DNA of 64,000 nt, taken from an uncultured Clostridium sp. Its GTDB lineage: Bacteria; Bacillota; Clostridia; TANB77; CAG-508. The notes beneath the pieces are model-generated. The model was not told the origin of the DNA and made no database searches. It was given only the letters and a program-made list of their open reading frames with translations. The stretch spans positions 1 through 64,000 of the forward strand of contig CANOSM010000009.1 of NCBI GenBank assembly GCA_947569365.1, written 5' to 3'. A program made the position numbers and the translations under genes. Of the stretch, positions 31,380 to 41,119 are shown piece after piece (position 1 is the stretch's first letter; each line of letters starts with the position of its first letter).

Positions 31380-32151
31380 ATGAAAAGATTTTTAAACAAA
31401 AAGGTTAACGAAAATATATATTTAGAATTTGAAGAATATATTAGAAATGGTGGATTTCCAAAGTCTTTATATTATGATAATTATGATGAGAAAATAACTT
31501 ATACTTCTAGTGTTATAAATCAAATATTCGATAAAGATATAAAAACAAGTAATAAAATAAAAGATAAAGCGTTATTTGAAATAATAGAAAAATTTGTTAT
31601 AAATAATTTTGGAGCAGTTATATCTATCAAAAAATATACAACTATCTTAAAGATGAATTAAAGGTTAATGTAGATAGAAGAACTATAAAAAGATATTTAA
31701 ATATTTTGGAAAAGGCTAAAATAATATATTCTTGTGAATTGTTTGATATAAAATCAAAATCAGTTTTAAAAGGAGAGAAAAAATATTATTTAGCTGATTT
31801 AAGTATTTACTATTCACAAAATACTGACAACAGAATAAACTATGGACCAGTTCTTGAAAATGTAATGTATTCTTATTTAAAAAGTAAGAATTATAAGATT
31901 TCTGTAGGTTATATTGGAAAATTTGAATGTGATTTTATTGCAAGAGCAAATTATGATGATTACTACTATATTCAAGTTTCTAAAGATATTAGTAATAAAG
32001 AAACTGAAGAAAGAGAATATAGACCATTTTATATGATTAAAGAACTATACCATAGATATATATATTTACTATGGATATGTTACTTCAAAAACGAGATGGT
32101 ATAAATCATGTGAATATTGTTGATTTTATTTACAACTATAAAAATTTATAA
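31380..32151 (+). pseudogene. C-terminal remnant of an AAA+ ATPase (DUF4143 type)
   Basis: Only the C-terminal half of a DUF4143-type ATPase is present: YIRNGGFPKSLYYDNYDEK, then after a break YLKDELKVNVDRRTIKRYLNILEKAKIIYSC (winged-helix part), YYLADLSIYYS, NYGPVLENVMYSYLKS and GYIGKFECDFIA. The P-loop half is missing. Breaks occur near 31630 (one base lost in an A6 run) and near 32060 (2-bp change in a TA repeat), after which QKRDGINHVNIVDFIYNYK returns in another frame. No ribosome site at the first ATG. It is clearly decayed and lies next to the 3' end of a tRNA-Thr. Confidence 0.8.
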
Positions 32152-32422
32152 AAAATTTATGGAGATATGAGAATGAAACCATATATGTAAGATTAGTTTT
32201 TTCTAATTTCTTAATACGTCCATTGATAAAAGTAGGAGTTACTTTTTGAAAACTCACATATAAATTCAAGTCGTTGTTTTAGGCATTCCTTAAATTGTAG
32301 TTCTTGTTTAATTATCTTAATTTCAAATACAATCCTTCATTTTTTAGATAAAGGCATTAAAAAAATCAACGTTTACAGTTGATTTTTTCAATACTTTCGT
32401 CTGGTGCGACGATTTTACTTAA
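32152..32422. other. Degraded non-coding segment beside tRNA-Thr
   Basis: About 270 bp without an intact ORF. On the minus strand a broken reading frame (about 32215-32330) can be followed as KQELQFKECLKQRLEF, possibly a gene remnant that I cannot assign. A T-tailed hairpin lies at 32360-32388. Confidence 0.4.
32360..32388. terminator. Terminator-like hairpin downstream of tRNA-Thr
   Basis: AAAAAATCAAC and GTTGATTTTTT form an 11-bp stem with a 7-nt loop. It is U-tailed on both strands and could end the minus-strand tRNA-Thr transcript. Confidence 0.7.
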
Positions 32423-32498
32423 TGGAGCCACTAGGCGGAATCGAACCGCCGACCTACAGGTTACGAATCTGTTGCTCTACCAACTGAGCTATAGTGGC
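32423..32498 (-). tRNA. tRNA-Thr(CGT)
   Basis: A 76-nt minus-strand cloverleaf with encoded CCA. The acceptor arms GCCACTA and TAGTGGC pair, the D-arm has AGCTCAGTTGGTAGAGC, the anticodon loop TTCGTAA carries anticodon CGT (reads ACG), and the T-arm has GGCGGTTCGATTCCGCC. The innermost anticodon-stem pair is A-C. Confidence 0.95.
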
Positions 32499-32635
32499 AT
32501 ATAAATATTTTTAATCTATTTTTGTATTTTATCACAATAGTAAAATAATAAACAATACTTTTATGATTATTTTTATATAAAGCTATTTTATTATTTAGTA
32601 ATTACATGTATAATCAAGATAAGAGGTTTGTAATT

Positions 32636-33442
32636 ATGAAAAAAGTATTAAAAATATTTATAATAGTATTAGCAATTTTATGTACAATAGTAGGAATATT
32701 TATATTATCAGGATTTTCCCAATATAAATCTGCAACTAAAGATGATGCTATAAAAAAAGCTTTTAGTGATATAAAATCTAAAGAATCTTATATTACATTA
32801 GAAAAGCTTCCAGAGGATTTTTTAAATGCTGTTGTTTCAATAGAAGATAATAGATATTATAAACATTCAGCTATAGATATTAAATCAATTTTTAGAGCTA
32901 TAATAGTAAATATTAATGATAGAGAATTTACAGAAGGTGGAAGTACTATTACACAACAAGTTGCTAAGAATACATTTTTTACACAAGAAAAGAAATTAAC
33001 CAGAAAAGTTGCGGAAGTATTTACTGCTTTTGATATCGAAGAAGCATATTCGAAAAAAGAAATTTTAGAAATATATGTTAATATAAATTATTATGGTAGT
33101 GGATATTATGGTATTTATGATGCATGTAAAGGATACTTGAATAAAGAACCAAAAGATATGACTCTTGCTGAATGTGCACTTCTTGCTGGTATTCCAAATG
33201 CTCCAAGCGTTTATTCTCCAAATAAAAATAAAGAGTTATCAATAAAAAGGCAGAAAATAGTTCTAAAGTCAATGTTAGAGAATGGATATATTACTAAAGA
33301 AGACTATGAGGATGCTATGAAAGAAATCGATAAAAAATCCGCACAGACAATAATAATTAGAAAAAATATTGGGGAAATGAAAGATATATGTTTATATTTT
33401 AGAGATATCAAAGAATTTGTAAAAAAGTGGAGTTGGATATAA
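32636..33442 (+). CDS. Monofunctional peptidoglycan glycosyltransferase (GT51)
   Basis: A 268-aa membrane-anchored transglycosylase that polymerises lipid II. One N-terminal helix (residues ~5-24) is followed by the GT51 motifs: AVVSIEDNRYYKH (catalytic Glu), EGGSTITQQVAKN, KVAEVFTAFDIEEAYSKKEILEIYVN and ECALLAGIPNAPS. No transpeptidase domain follows, so it needs a partner PBP. I start at 32636 (AAGAGG upstream) rather than the longer ATG at 32606. The next gene overlaps or abuts its stop. Confidence 0.92.
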   Translation: MKKVLKIFIIVLAILCTIVGIFILSGFSQYKSATKDDAIKKAFSDIKSKESYITLEKLPEDFLNAVVSIEDNRYYKHSAIDIKSIFRAIIVNINDREFTEGGSTITQQVAKNTFFTQEKKLTRKVAEVFTAFDIEEAYSKKEILEIYVNINYYGSGYYGIYDACKGYLNKEPKDMTLAECALLAGIPNAPSVYSPNKNKELSIKRQKIVLKSMLENGYITKEDYEDAMKEIDKKSAQTIIIRKNIGEMKDICLYFRDIKEFVKKWSWI

Positions 33443-33444
33443 TA

Positions 33445-33846
33445 GTGATTAAATCAAAAATAAAAAAACAATTTAAATGTAATAAAAATAAATTATGGAA
33501 TATTATTACAAACAATAATAATTATTCTTGGAGAAGTGATTTATCTAAAATAGAAATTATTGATGAAACTCATTTTATAGAATATGATAAAAATAATTTT
33601 CCTACATATTTTACAATAACATCAAAAGAATATTTAAAGGAATATACATTTAATATAGAAAATACTAATATAAAAGGAAGATGGATAGGATTATTTAAAG
33701 ATATTTCAAAAGATACTATTGAACTAGACTTTACAGAAGAAGTAGAAGTTAATAATTTTATTATGAAATTATTGGCTAAAACATATTTCAAAGTTAATCA
33801 AAATAGATATATGAAAGATTTAGAAAAAGAATTAAATAAAAGATAA
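33445..33846 (+). CDS. SRPBCC-fold protein
   Basis: A 133-aa protein resembling the SRPBCC (polyketide cyclase/START-like) ligand-binding fold: KKQFKCNKNKLWNIITNNNNY, SWRSDLSKIEIID, Y-F-T-I strands and the C-terminal long helix FKVNQNRYMKDLEKEL. The family binds hydrophobic ligands; the function here is unknown. I choose the GTG at 33445, two bases after the GT51 stop (GGAG ~12 nt upstream). A longer GTG frame from 33427 would overlap the stop. Translational coupling to GT51 is likely. Confidence 0.75.
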   Translation: MIKSKIKKQFKCNKNKLWNIITNNNNYSWRSDLSKIEIIDETHFIEYDKNNFPTYFTITSKEYLKEYTFNIENTNIKGRWIGLFKDISKDTIELDFTEEVEVNNFIMKLLAKTYFKVNQNRYMKDLEKELNKR

Positions 33847-33847
33847 T

Positions 33848-33876
33848 AGGCTAGGATAAATTGCATCCTAGCCTTT
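33848..33876. terminator. Terminator between converging genes
   Basis: AGGCTAGGAT and ATCCTAGCCT form a perfect 10-bp stem with a 7-nt loop, followed by TTT. It is unusually GC-rich for this window. Confidence 0.75.
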
Positions 33877-33902
33877 GCTGTTTAAAGGTTTCTTTAATTA
33901 AA

Positions 33903-34859
33903 CTACATGATAGAATCTAAAATATACTTAATTCCTTCAGAATTATATAAAAGCTCATAATCTGCTTTTTCAAATAAAAGCTTAAGAATTAAACTAACAT
34001 ATGCTTTAGCAGATTCAAAATCTTCCTGTGAATCAAAATACATTATAGCATCATCTGGTATCATATCTGAATAATTCTCTTTACAATTTACAACTTTATC
34101 CACATGTTTTTTATAGGATAGCGTACTTGCATCATATTGGCTACATACTAATACTCCTTTATTAATTTTCCTTGAAAGAGAACAAACTGTAGCAGTAGAA
34201 TGTACTATGATATAATGCTTTTTTTCTGTTAGTGATTTTTTTGCTGATTCAAACATATAACGCTTTTGGGATATATCATTTATAGTCTTTTGATGAATAT
34301 ACAATATATCATTATAGTTTTCTTTAGCTATTGAAACTGCTTTTAGTGCATTTGATAAAGTTAATTCAGCATTTATAAGATCTTTAAGAGAATTTTCAAG
34401 TTTTTTATCTGTTTGTTTGAATTCTTGCATAGCTTTATTTAAGTCAGATTCATGCTTTTTTACAGGTACATGTATAGAACGTTCTTTGGATATATCATTT
34501 ATAGTCTTTTGATGAATATATAATATATCCTTATAGTCTTCTTTAGCTCTGGAAGCTGCTTTTAGTGCATTTGATAAAGCTAGTTCAGCATTTATAAGCT
34601 CTTTACGAGTATCTTCAAGTTTTTTATCTGTTTGTCTGAATTCTTGCATAGCTTTATTTAAGGCAGATTCATACTCTGTTAAGAAACTTTCTTCAGGTAC
34701 CTGTGATGTAAAAGAATTAGCCAATTTACTATCAGATTTCCTTGTAAGATATTTACGGGTATCATTAGGAAATCCATTTATAAGTAGCTTATATTCTTTG
34801 TGATTATAAGCTTTAGCTAAATCCCGTATAGTTAGTAATTTTTTTACCTCATTGATCAT
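33903..34859 (-). CDS. Hypothetical protein with a duplicated helical unit; CGG at codon 12
   Basis: A 318-aa protein without a known family. Two copies of a ~75-residue unit occur in tandem. The first runs from LNKAMQEFRQTDKKLEDTRK to YIHQKTINDISKERS, the second from LNKAMQEFKQTDKKLENSLK to YIHQKTINDISQKRY. They are coiled-coil-like. A C-terminal alpha/beta part (KKHYIIVHSTATVCSL onward) follows. The start ATG at 34859 has GAAGG upstream. Codon 12 is an in-frame CGG (34824-34826) read as Arg in the frame that stays open; a +1 shift there would stop at once. Base composition is less AT-rich than its neighbours, which suggests recent acquisition. Confidence 0.65.
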   Translation of the reverse strand: MINEVKKLLTIRDLAKAYNHKEYKLLINGFPNDTRKYLTRKSDSKLANSFTSQVPEESFLTEYESALNKAMQEFRQTDKKLEDTRKELINAELALSNALKAASRAKEDYKDILYIHQKTINDISKERSIHVPVKKHESDLNKAMQEFKQTDKKLENSLKDLINAELTLSNALKAVSIAKENYNDILYIHQKTINDISQKRYMFESAKKSLTEKKHYIIVHSTATVCSLSRKINKGVLVCSQYDASTLSYKKHVDKVVNCKENYSDMIPDDAIMYFDSQEDFESAKAYVSLILKLLFEKADYELLYNSEGIKYILDSIM

Positions 34860-34937
34860 AGTGAAAACCTTCTTTCTATAATATTTTTTATTGACTACTG
34901 CCAAGTATCTTTAATTATAACACGTTTAGGATATTTG

Positions 34938-34982
34938 TTCAATATTATGTAAATAAAAAAGTAAATTTAACATAATATTGAA
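34938..34982. promoter_or_regulatory. 13-bp inverted repeat, candidate operator
   Basis: TTCAATATTATGT and ACATAATATTGAA are perfect 13-bp arms 19 bp apart, in the divergent promoter space between the 33.9-kb gene and the small gene at 35044. A TATAAT follows at ~34990. Confidence 0.55.
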
Positions 34983-35043
34983 AATATGGTATAATATTAA
35001 ATAGATTGCTATTAATAACAAAAACAAAGGAGGTCATATTATT

Positions 35044-35169
35044 ATGGCACATGGAGGACATTCAAGTAGTGGCGGTTGCCATTATCACTCTCATTTTCGG
35101 TCAGAAGGTAGTGTAAGTAATCCAAGTATACCAAAGTATAGGTATTATTATTATAAATATGTCGATTGA
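35044..35169 (+). CDS. Short His/Gly/Tyr-rich hypothetical protein
   Basis: A 41-aa ORF with a strong AAGGAGG 10 bases upstream of the ATG. The N-terminus is MAHGGHSSSGGCHYHSHF and the C-terminus YRYYYYKYVD. Codon 19 is an in-frame CGG (35098). Read as Arg the ORF ends at 35169; with a +1 shift it ends after five more codons (GQKVV). Neither reading has family support. The His/Cys content could bind metal. It is divergent from the repeat protein and shares its operator region. Confidence 0.5.
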   Translation: MAHGGHSSSGGCHYHSHFRSEGSVSNPSIPKYRYYYYKYVD

Positions 35170-35246
35170 AAAAAGTACTAATGTAATACTATACGAAATA
35201 GAAAAAATATGCTAAAATATAAAATGTTATGTAAGGAGGATAGTAT

Positions 35247-35799
35247 ATGGAATACTTAGATATATATGATAAAAATGGATTAAAAACAGGAGAAGGAAGA
35301 AAAAGAATTAACACATAAAAATGGACTAATACATAAAACTATTCATTTATGGATATTAAATGATAAAAATGAGTTATTACTGCAAAGAAGAAGTGATGAT
35401 AATCCTAGATATCCAGGAATGCTTGAAATATCTGTAGCAGGGCATGTTAGGACTGGAGAAGACTCAGTCGAAGCAATTCAAAGAGAGGCTTTTGAAGAGA
35501 TTGGAATTAGAATAAATCCATATTTTCTAGAATACTTATTCTCATATAAACATCAAAGAATTATGAAAGATATATATATAAATAATGAAATCTCTGATGT
35601 ATACATATATAGATATAATGTAGATATTAATGAATGTAGCTTTAATGATAAAGCTGTTAGTGAACTAAAATATATTAACTGGGAAAAAGTTGAACAAATG
35701 TGGAAAAATAAACATAAAGAGTTAATAGACCATGAAGAACATTATGAAATTTTATTTTGTATGTTAAGAAAATATATAATTAAGAATCAAAAAATATAA
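35247..35799 (+). CDS. Nudix hydrolase (IPP-isomerase-like), frame broken near the start
   Basis: A ~183-aa Nudix protein of the type near isopentenyl-diphosphate isomerase. The Nudix box is intact: GHVRTGEDSVEAIQREAFEEIG, preceded by HKTIHLWILNDKNELLLQRR. ATG 35247 has AAGGAGGA upstream and opens with MEYLDIYDKNGLKTGE. The frame then shifts near 35290: GAAGGAAGAA needs one G fewer to give GEEEKELTHKNGLIH. This is a +1-type break but not at CGG. An internal start for the long frame (35419) would lose the N-terminal strand. Pseudogene or sequence error are both possible. Confidence 0.72.
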
Positions 35800-35805
35800 A
35801 ATAAT

Positions 35806-35845
35806 AAAAACGACTTACAGAATTTTAACATTGAAAGTCGTTTTT
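35806..35845. terminator. Bidirectional terminator
   Basis: AAAAACGACTT and AAGTCGTTTTT form an 11-bp stem between converging genes. Confidence 0.8.
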
Positions 35846-35850
35846 CTATT

Positions 35851-37053
35851 CTATATTTCTATTTTTTCTTCTTCTAATTTCTTTCTAGATACATTATTTT
35901 TATTTTCATATTTTCTGTAGTTTATCTTAGTACAAATTAATTCATATAAGCTTGAACACATCTGACCAATAATAGTACAAAAAGGTGTTGGAGCAAAAGC
36001 TACAATAGTTCTAATTATATAAGCGACTATTGAATTTAGTGTCATTTTTAATGCTGAATCTTCTAATTGTAAAAAGCAAATCTTTATTTCTGTAAATGGA
36101 GTAACTATAAAATCTAATATGTGTAGAGAAATAAATATACTTACAATTTTTAAGTCAGGTTTATAAAATGGATATATGATAAAAGACATTAGTAATACAG
36201 ATAAAATAAGCAAAAAATATAATTTTAATGCATTTTTTAAATGTTCATTATAATTGAATTTTTTCTTTGCTAAATCTACTTTTGCAACAGTTCTTACTGC
36301 ATCTGCAATATCCCATTGCATATCAGTTACTAAAGTAGCAAATGTTATTGCTATTATATATTTTTCACCATATTCAAAAGAATTACTAAATCCAAATAAG
36401 TACATTATAAAAAACATAACACTTATACAAAATGATACAGAATTATATTTAAAACAATTTTTTATATTAAGCTTAAAATCAATTTTTTCAATATTTTTTA
36501 TCAATAAGTAAATATCCATAATAAACATTGATAATCCAGCTACAAATGCAGTAATAATTTGATTTTTAGTAATAATTGCTGTAGTAATTAAAGTTATAAA
36601 ATTAATAAAGTTAAAACAGATAGCTATTTTATTAGCTTTTTTATTTTCCTCTTTATAGTAAAGTTTGGTTAATATTAGTTGTAGAATTGTAACAAATAAA
36701 ATTTGAATGATAGAGTATGTACCAAATGTTCTATAGACAGTACAGTCCATATTCATAAAACTTATATATGTATCACTATTAAAAATTACGAAACCATAGA
36801 TAAATATACTCAACATAGAACCATAAAAAATTCCATTATCTCCAGCATTTTTATTATTATCCTTATAAATAGTAATATTGGCTCCAACTCCAAATATTGC
36901 TATAATTATTCCCATTAAACATTGCAAAGGATATGTTAAAGAAAATATATTTAATAAATGATTATCAAGTATAATTCCTAACAAAAACCATGATATTATT
37001 GGTACTATTGATGTTATTAATATATCAAAACTTACTCTAAATAATCTTTTCAT
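35851..37053 (-). CDS. MATE-like multi-pass membrane protein
   Basis: A 400-aa integral membrane protein with about 11-12 hydrophobic segments. The start (FDILITSIVPIISWFLLGII), the TVYRTFGTYSIIQILFVTILQ segment and the pattern of helix pairs resemble MATE-type transporters, but it is shorter than the usual ~450 aa and the family match is loose. It ends in a charged cytoplasmic tail (YENKNNVSRKKLEEEKIEI). A drug or metabolite exporter is a guess. AGGAG precedes the ATG. Confidence 0.6.
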   Translation of the reverse strand: MKRLFRVSFDILITSIVPIISWFLLGIILDNHLLNIFSLTYPLQCLMGIIIAIFGVGANITIYKDNNKNAGDNGIFYGSMLSIFIYGFVIFNSDTYISFMNMDCTVYRTFGTYSIIQILFVTILQLILTKLYYKEENKKANKIAICFNFINFITLITTAIITKNQIITAFVAGLSMFIMDIYLLIKNIEKIDFKLNIKNCFKYNSVSFCISVMFFIMYLFGFSNSFEYGEKYIIAITFATLVTDMQWDIADAVRTVAKVDLAKKKFNYNEHLKNALKLYFLLILSVLLMSFIIYPFYKPDLKIVSIFISLHILDFIVTPFTEIKICFLQLEDSALKMTLNSIVAYIIRTIVAFAPTPFCTIIGQMCSSLYELICTKINYRKYENKNNVSRKKLEEEKIEI

Positions 37054-37212
37054 TAATACTCCTATTATAATTTTTATTTATAATATCATATTTATATAAT
37101 TAAAGCTATTTTTAACAATAAAAATTATATTAACAAATATTTATAGTAATGTTATAATATATAAAATAAATGATTATATAAGTAAAAGAATAATAGAAGG
37201 GAAGATTAATAA

Positions 37213-37788
37213 ATGAAACTAGCAGTAGATATAGCTTTGCAAATGTTAGAAAATGCAAGAGGAAAAACATTAGATGATAATTGGATTGATCATTCAATTT
37301 GTGTTGGGAATTCAGCAGAAAAAATTGTAGAAAGTCTAGGATTAGATACAGACTATGCAAAAACATTAGGCTATATACATGATATAGGAAAAGCAGTTGG
37401 AGAATTTAGTAATCATATTATAAATGGATATAAATACTTAAAAGAATTAGAGTATGATGATGAATATGCTAATATTTGTCTAACTCATTCTTATTTAAAT
37501 AATGATGTGAATTGTACAGCAGGAGGTATACCAGATGATATTCCCTTTAGAACAGAATTTATAAAAAAGCATGAATATACAATATATGAGAAAATAATAA
37601 ATCTATGTGACTTAATGTGTAAAAAAGAAGTTATGACAATAGATAAAAGACTTGTAGATATAATAATAAGAAGAGGCGTATATGAGAATACACAGTATCA
37701 TGTAAAAGAAACATATAAATTAAAACAGTATATTGATGAGAAACTTGGATTTAATGTATATAACTTATTTCCAAATATTATAATCTAA
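37213..37788 (+). CDS. HD-domain phosphohydrolase
   Basis: A 191-aa HD-superfamily protein. Metal ligands are visible as the His of DHSICVG, the HD pair in YIHDIGKAVGEF, and the later Asp in INLCDLM. HDIG-type proteins hydrolyse phosphoester bonds in nucleotides or tRNA ends. The substrate is not evident. AGAAGGG precedes the ATG. Confidence 0.87.
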   Translation: MKLAVDIALQMLENARGKTLDDNWIDHSICVGNSAEKIVESLGLDTDYAKTLGYIHDIGKAVGEFSNHIINGYKYLKELEYDDEYANICLTHSYLNNDVNCTAGGIPDDIPFRTEFIKKHEYTIYEKIINLCDLMCKKEVMTIDKRLVDIIIRRGVYENTQYHVKETYKLKQYIDEKLGFNVYNLFPNIII

Positions 37789-37823
37789 AATTATAATTTT
37801 ATAGAAGTCAATTACAAATATAA

Positions 37824-37875
37824 AAAGAGATAATATAAAAGTAGATTTTTTATCTAATTGTAATATTATCTCTTT
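37824..37875. terminator. Terminator between converging genes
   Basis: AAAGAGATAATAT and ATATTATCTCTTT pair over 13 bp with an A/T-rich loop holding a second small hairpin. Confidence 0.75.
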
Positions 37876-37911
37876 ATATATATTTATTAATATTTTAAAT
37901 TCTATATAATT

Positions 37912-39321
37912 TTACTCAAAAAAGGCTTTATATCCTTTGTATGATTCATATAAGTCTAATTTACTTGTTACTTCATATGGTGAATGCATTGATAAAACTG
38001 GAACACCACAATCAATAACATCAATTCCTTTATTAGCAAGAATATATGCGATAGTTCCGCCACCACCAATATCTACTTTTCCAAGTTCTCCAATTTGATA
38101 TCTAATATTATTTGTTTCAAATATATTTCTAATTTCTGCAACAAATTCAGCATTTGCATCAGAAGCACCTGATTTTCCTCTAGCACCAGTATATTTATTT
38201 AAACCAATTCCTCTTCCTAAATATGAAGCATTATTTTTTTCTGATACATCTGAATAAATAGGATCTAATCCAGCATCAACATCAGCTGATAACATTCTTG
38301 AATTACAAAATACTTTATCTAATAAGTTTGGTCTATTAATTCCAAGTTTATTTAGAATCTCTGACATAAATGTATCAAATACATGAGATTCCATTCCTGT
38401 ATTTCCCATACTTCCAATTTCTTCTTTATCTGATATGATACATACAGCAGTTTTTTTAGGAGTATGTTTTATATCTACTAAAGCTGTTAATTCAGCATAT
38501 ACACAAATTTTATCATCTTGACCATAACCTGCTATCATACTACTATCAAACCCCATACTTCTACATTTCATTGCTGGTACAAGTTCAATTTCTGAGCTTA
38601 AAAAATCTACTTCTGTAATACCATATTTTTGATTTAAAATATTTAAAATATTTAATTTTACTTTTTCATCAACTTCTGCATCATATGGAATACTTCCAAT
38701 TAGTAAGTTTAAGTTTTCACCAGAAACGCCATCTTTTAATTTCTTTTCCATCTGATTTTGCGCTAAATGAGGAAGTAAATCAGTAATAGTAAATATTGGA
38801 TCATTTTCATTCTCTCCAATATTAATATTTATTTTTTCTCCATTTGATTTTACTACAACACCATGAATACTAAGTGGAATTGTTGTCCATTGATATTTTT
38901 TGATTCCACCATAATAGTGTGTTTTAAAATAAGCAAATTCACTATCTTCATATAATGGATTTGGTTTTAAATCTAACCTTGGAGAATCTGCATGTGCTCC
39001 TATAATATTAACACCATTTTCAATACTATCTTCCCCAATTACAGCTAAGTACATACTTTTTTCTCTATTAATATAGTAAACTTTATCACCAGGTTTTAAA
39101 TTTTCACATTCATCTATACATTTAAAACCGTTACTTTTTGCTATTTCTAAACTGCTTGATATAACTTCTCTTTCTGTTTTTGACCTATTCATAAAGTCAA
39201 TATATCCTTTTGCATAATCAAAAATTACATTTCTTTCATCTTGATTTCTACTTTTCCATCCATTTTCTTTTTTATTGAATAATTTTTCCTTTAGGATTTC
39301 TCCTTCAGTTTTTTCTCTCAT
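37912..39321 (-). CDS. M18 zinc aminopeptidase
   Basis: A 469-aa M18 family aminopeptidase (cytosolic, dodecameric, cleaves acidic or neutral N-terminal residues). Motifs in order: NIIGAHADSPRLDLKP (metal His and Asp), LPHLAQNQM, AVCIISDKEEIGSMGNTG (catalytic Glu then metal Glu), LSADVDAGLDP (Asp), IGGGGTIAYIL, and the C-terminal VLSMHSPYEVTSKLD (metal His). Length is normal for the family. AAGGAGG precedes the ATG. CGG occurs in this gene only out of frame. Confidence 0.93.
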   Translation of the reverse strand: MREKTEGEILKEKLFNKKENGWKSRNQDERNVIFDYAKGYIDFMNRSKTEREVISSSLEIAKSNGFKCIDECENLKPGDKVYYINREKSMYLAVIGEDSIENGVNIIGAHADSPRLDLKPNPLYEDSEFAYFKTHYYGGIKKYQWTTIPLSIHGVVVKSNGEKININIGENENDPIFTITDLLPHLAQNQMEKKLKDGVSGENLNLLIGSIPYDAEVDEKVKLNILNILNQKYGITEVDFLSSEIELVPAMKCRSMGFDSSMIAGYGQDDKICVYAELTALVDIKHTPKKTAVCIISDKEEIGSMGNTGMESHVFDTFMSEILNKLGINRPNLLDKVFCNSRMLSADVDAGLDPIYSDVSEKNNASYLGRGIGLNKYTGARGKSGASDANAEFVAEIRNIFETNNIRYQIGELGKVDIGGGGTIAYILANKGIDVIDCGVPVLSMHSPYEVTSKLDLYESYKGYKAFFE

Positions 39322-39679
39322 AATTACTTACCTCCTTAATACATGGTAATTATATTAATCTTATTTTATTTTTTCAATATAAATCCAAAAAATTTATAAT
39401 ATTATAACCAATATAAGTCATAAGTATTTAAAATGTATAAATAAAAATAATTAAAAAGAGAAAATAAAACAATGAATGTATATATATAATAAGTAAATAT
39501 AGCATACACATTATTGCATCTGAGTTACAGAATGTTTTGTAAAATAACTGATGTTTTTAAATGATATAAAAGAATAATAAAAAAATGTTATAAAGTTTTT
39601 TCTATACTGTACAAAATATGAAAATGTATGCTAAAATAATACATATTTTAAGTTATATATATAGGAGAAGGAGAAAAAT
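39322..39679. other. Intergenic region upstream of the HIT gene
   Basis: About 360 bp with divergent promoters expected. An extended -10 (TATGCTAAAAT, ~39628) lies ~50 bp before the HIT ORF. No ORF, tRNA or riboswitch-like structure is visible. Confidence 0.5.
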
Positions 39680-40072
39680 ATGGAAGATAATAATACAGGA
39701 GAATGTTTATTTTGTAGATGGAAAAATGAAAAAGAGAAAATTATTTTAGAAAATGAATTAGCATTTGCAAGATATGATGAATTTGCAGTTAGTAAAGGGC
39801 ATATGTTATTTATGACAAAGAGACATACTAAAGACTTTTTCTCAACAACACAAGAGGAGAAAAACGCAATATTTGAATTAATGAATAAAGGAAAAGAAAT
39901 TATTGATGAAAAATATAATCCCAATGGGTATAATATAGGAATGAATTGTGGAGTGTCAGCAGGACAAAGTGTAATGCATGTACATGTTCATTTAATTCCA
40001 AGATATAATGGAGATGTGGAAAACCCAAGAGGAGGAGTAAGAGGTGTAATTCCACAAAAACAAAACTATTAA
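39680..40072 (+). CDS. HIT-family nucleotide hydrolase/transferase
   Basis: A 130-aa HIT protein. N-terminal CLFCRWKNEKEK carries two Cys as in zinc-containing members. The catalytic triad HVHVHLIPRY (H-x-H-x-H) is at ~107-111, preceded by NCGVSAGQSVMH. Such proteins hydrolyse nucleotide phosphoramidates or diadenosine polyphosphates. GGAG precedes the ATG and a terminator follows, so it is monocistronic. Confidence 0.92.
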   Translation: MEDNNTGECLFCRWKNEKEKIILENELAFARYDEFAVSKGHMLFMTKRHTKDFFSTTQEEKNAIFELMNKGKEIIDEKYNPNGYNIGMNCGVSAGQSVMHVHVHLIPRYNGDVENPRGGVRGVIPQKQNY

Positions 40073-40086
40073 AATTATATATAAAA

Positions 40087-40124
40087 AACAACTTACAAAC
40101 CTATAAATTTGTGAGTTGTTATTT
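40087..40124 (+). terminator. Terminator after the HIT gene
   Basis: AACAACTTACAAA pairs with TTTGTGAGTTGTT (one T-G pair), then ATTTT. Confidence 0.75.
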
Positions 40125-40208
40125 TATATAAAGTAATTAAGTTTTTTAGTAAATAAAAAGTTTTAATAATTATTATTTAAATCAAATATTATAAAAGGAG
40201 AATTTAAG

Positions 40209-41119
40209 ATGTTAGCGGATAAGTTAAAATGTGGAGATACTATTGGAGTAATAGCACCAGATAAAGCATTGAAAAGTACAGATAAGGTAGATTTAGAAAA
40301 TGCTACAAATTTTTTAATAAATTAGGATTAAAAGTAAAATATGGGAAATATTTATTTTCAGATGAAAACTATTGTGCAGGAACGCCACAAGAAAGAGCAA
40401 GTGATATAAACAAGATGTTTTTAGATAAAGATGTAAAAGCAATTTTTACAGTACAAGGTGGAGAAATGGTAAATGGAGTTTTACCTTTTATTAATTTTGA
40501 AAATATAAAAAACAATCCAAAAATATTTTGTGGAATGAGTGATATAACAGTACTCCTTTGTGCTATCAATAAAATGACAGGACTTATAACATTTCACTGT
40601 AATGATTATATCAATTATGGAAAAGAAGAAATTACAGAATATGATAAGAATGAAATAATTGATAAACTATTTAATGGAAACAATAAAATAATTCCTTATG
40701 ATAATAGAAAGTTTATTAACTTTAATAAAAGAATAATAAGAGGAAAGTCATATGGTACCAATGCAAAAGATTTATTAAAACTATTAGGAACACCATATAT
40801 GCCAGATTTAAGTAATGCAATTTTATTTTTTGAAGGATATAAAACAGATATAGTTCAATGGAATACTTTATTAGAACAATACAATCAAATACGAGTACTA
40901 AAAAATGCTGTAGTATTTGGATATATTTATAAGCTTCAGTTGGAAGATAATAAATATAATATTGAAAGTGAATTAATGAAAATAAAAAAAGATATTCCTA
41001 TTGTAAAAACAAATGAATTTGGACATGAACATCCAAACTCAATTATTCCAATAGGTGCAGATATAGAAATAAATTTAGATCACAAAAGTATAAATATAGT
41101 TAGTAAATACCTAAAATAG
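40209..41119 (+). CDS. S66 LD-carboxypeptidase-like (LdcA/MccF), one-base break
   Basis: A serine peptidase of family S66 that trims murein tetrapeptides or hydrolyses peptidyl-nucleotides. Motifs: GDTIGVIAPDKA at the start, GTPQERASDINKMF, FTVQGGEMVNGVLPFI, the nucleophile region FCGMSDITVLL, FFEGYKTD (Glu) and FGHEHPNSIIPIG (His). The ATG at 40209 (AAAGGAG upstream) is out of frame with the body. One extra T in the T6 run at 40310-40315 would give ATNFFNKLGLKVKYG, as expected, and ~303 aa. The break is therefore a homopolymer deletion, real or technical. Confidence 0.82.

Noticed and set aside
31200..31380. CRISPR-like or riboswitch-like structure before the ATPase remnant
   Set aside because: Only one short hairpin is present; no repeats with spacers and no recognisable aptamer core.
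35247..35300. Nudix frame break as a tenth CGG site
   Set aside because: The break is at GAAGGAAGAA with no CGG; it needs removal of one G and belongs to a different class.
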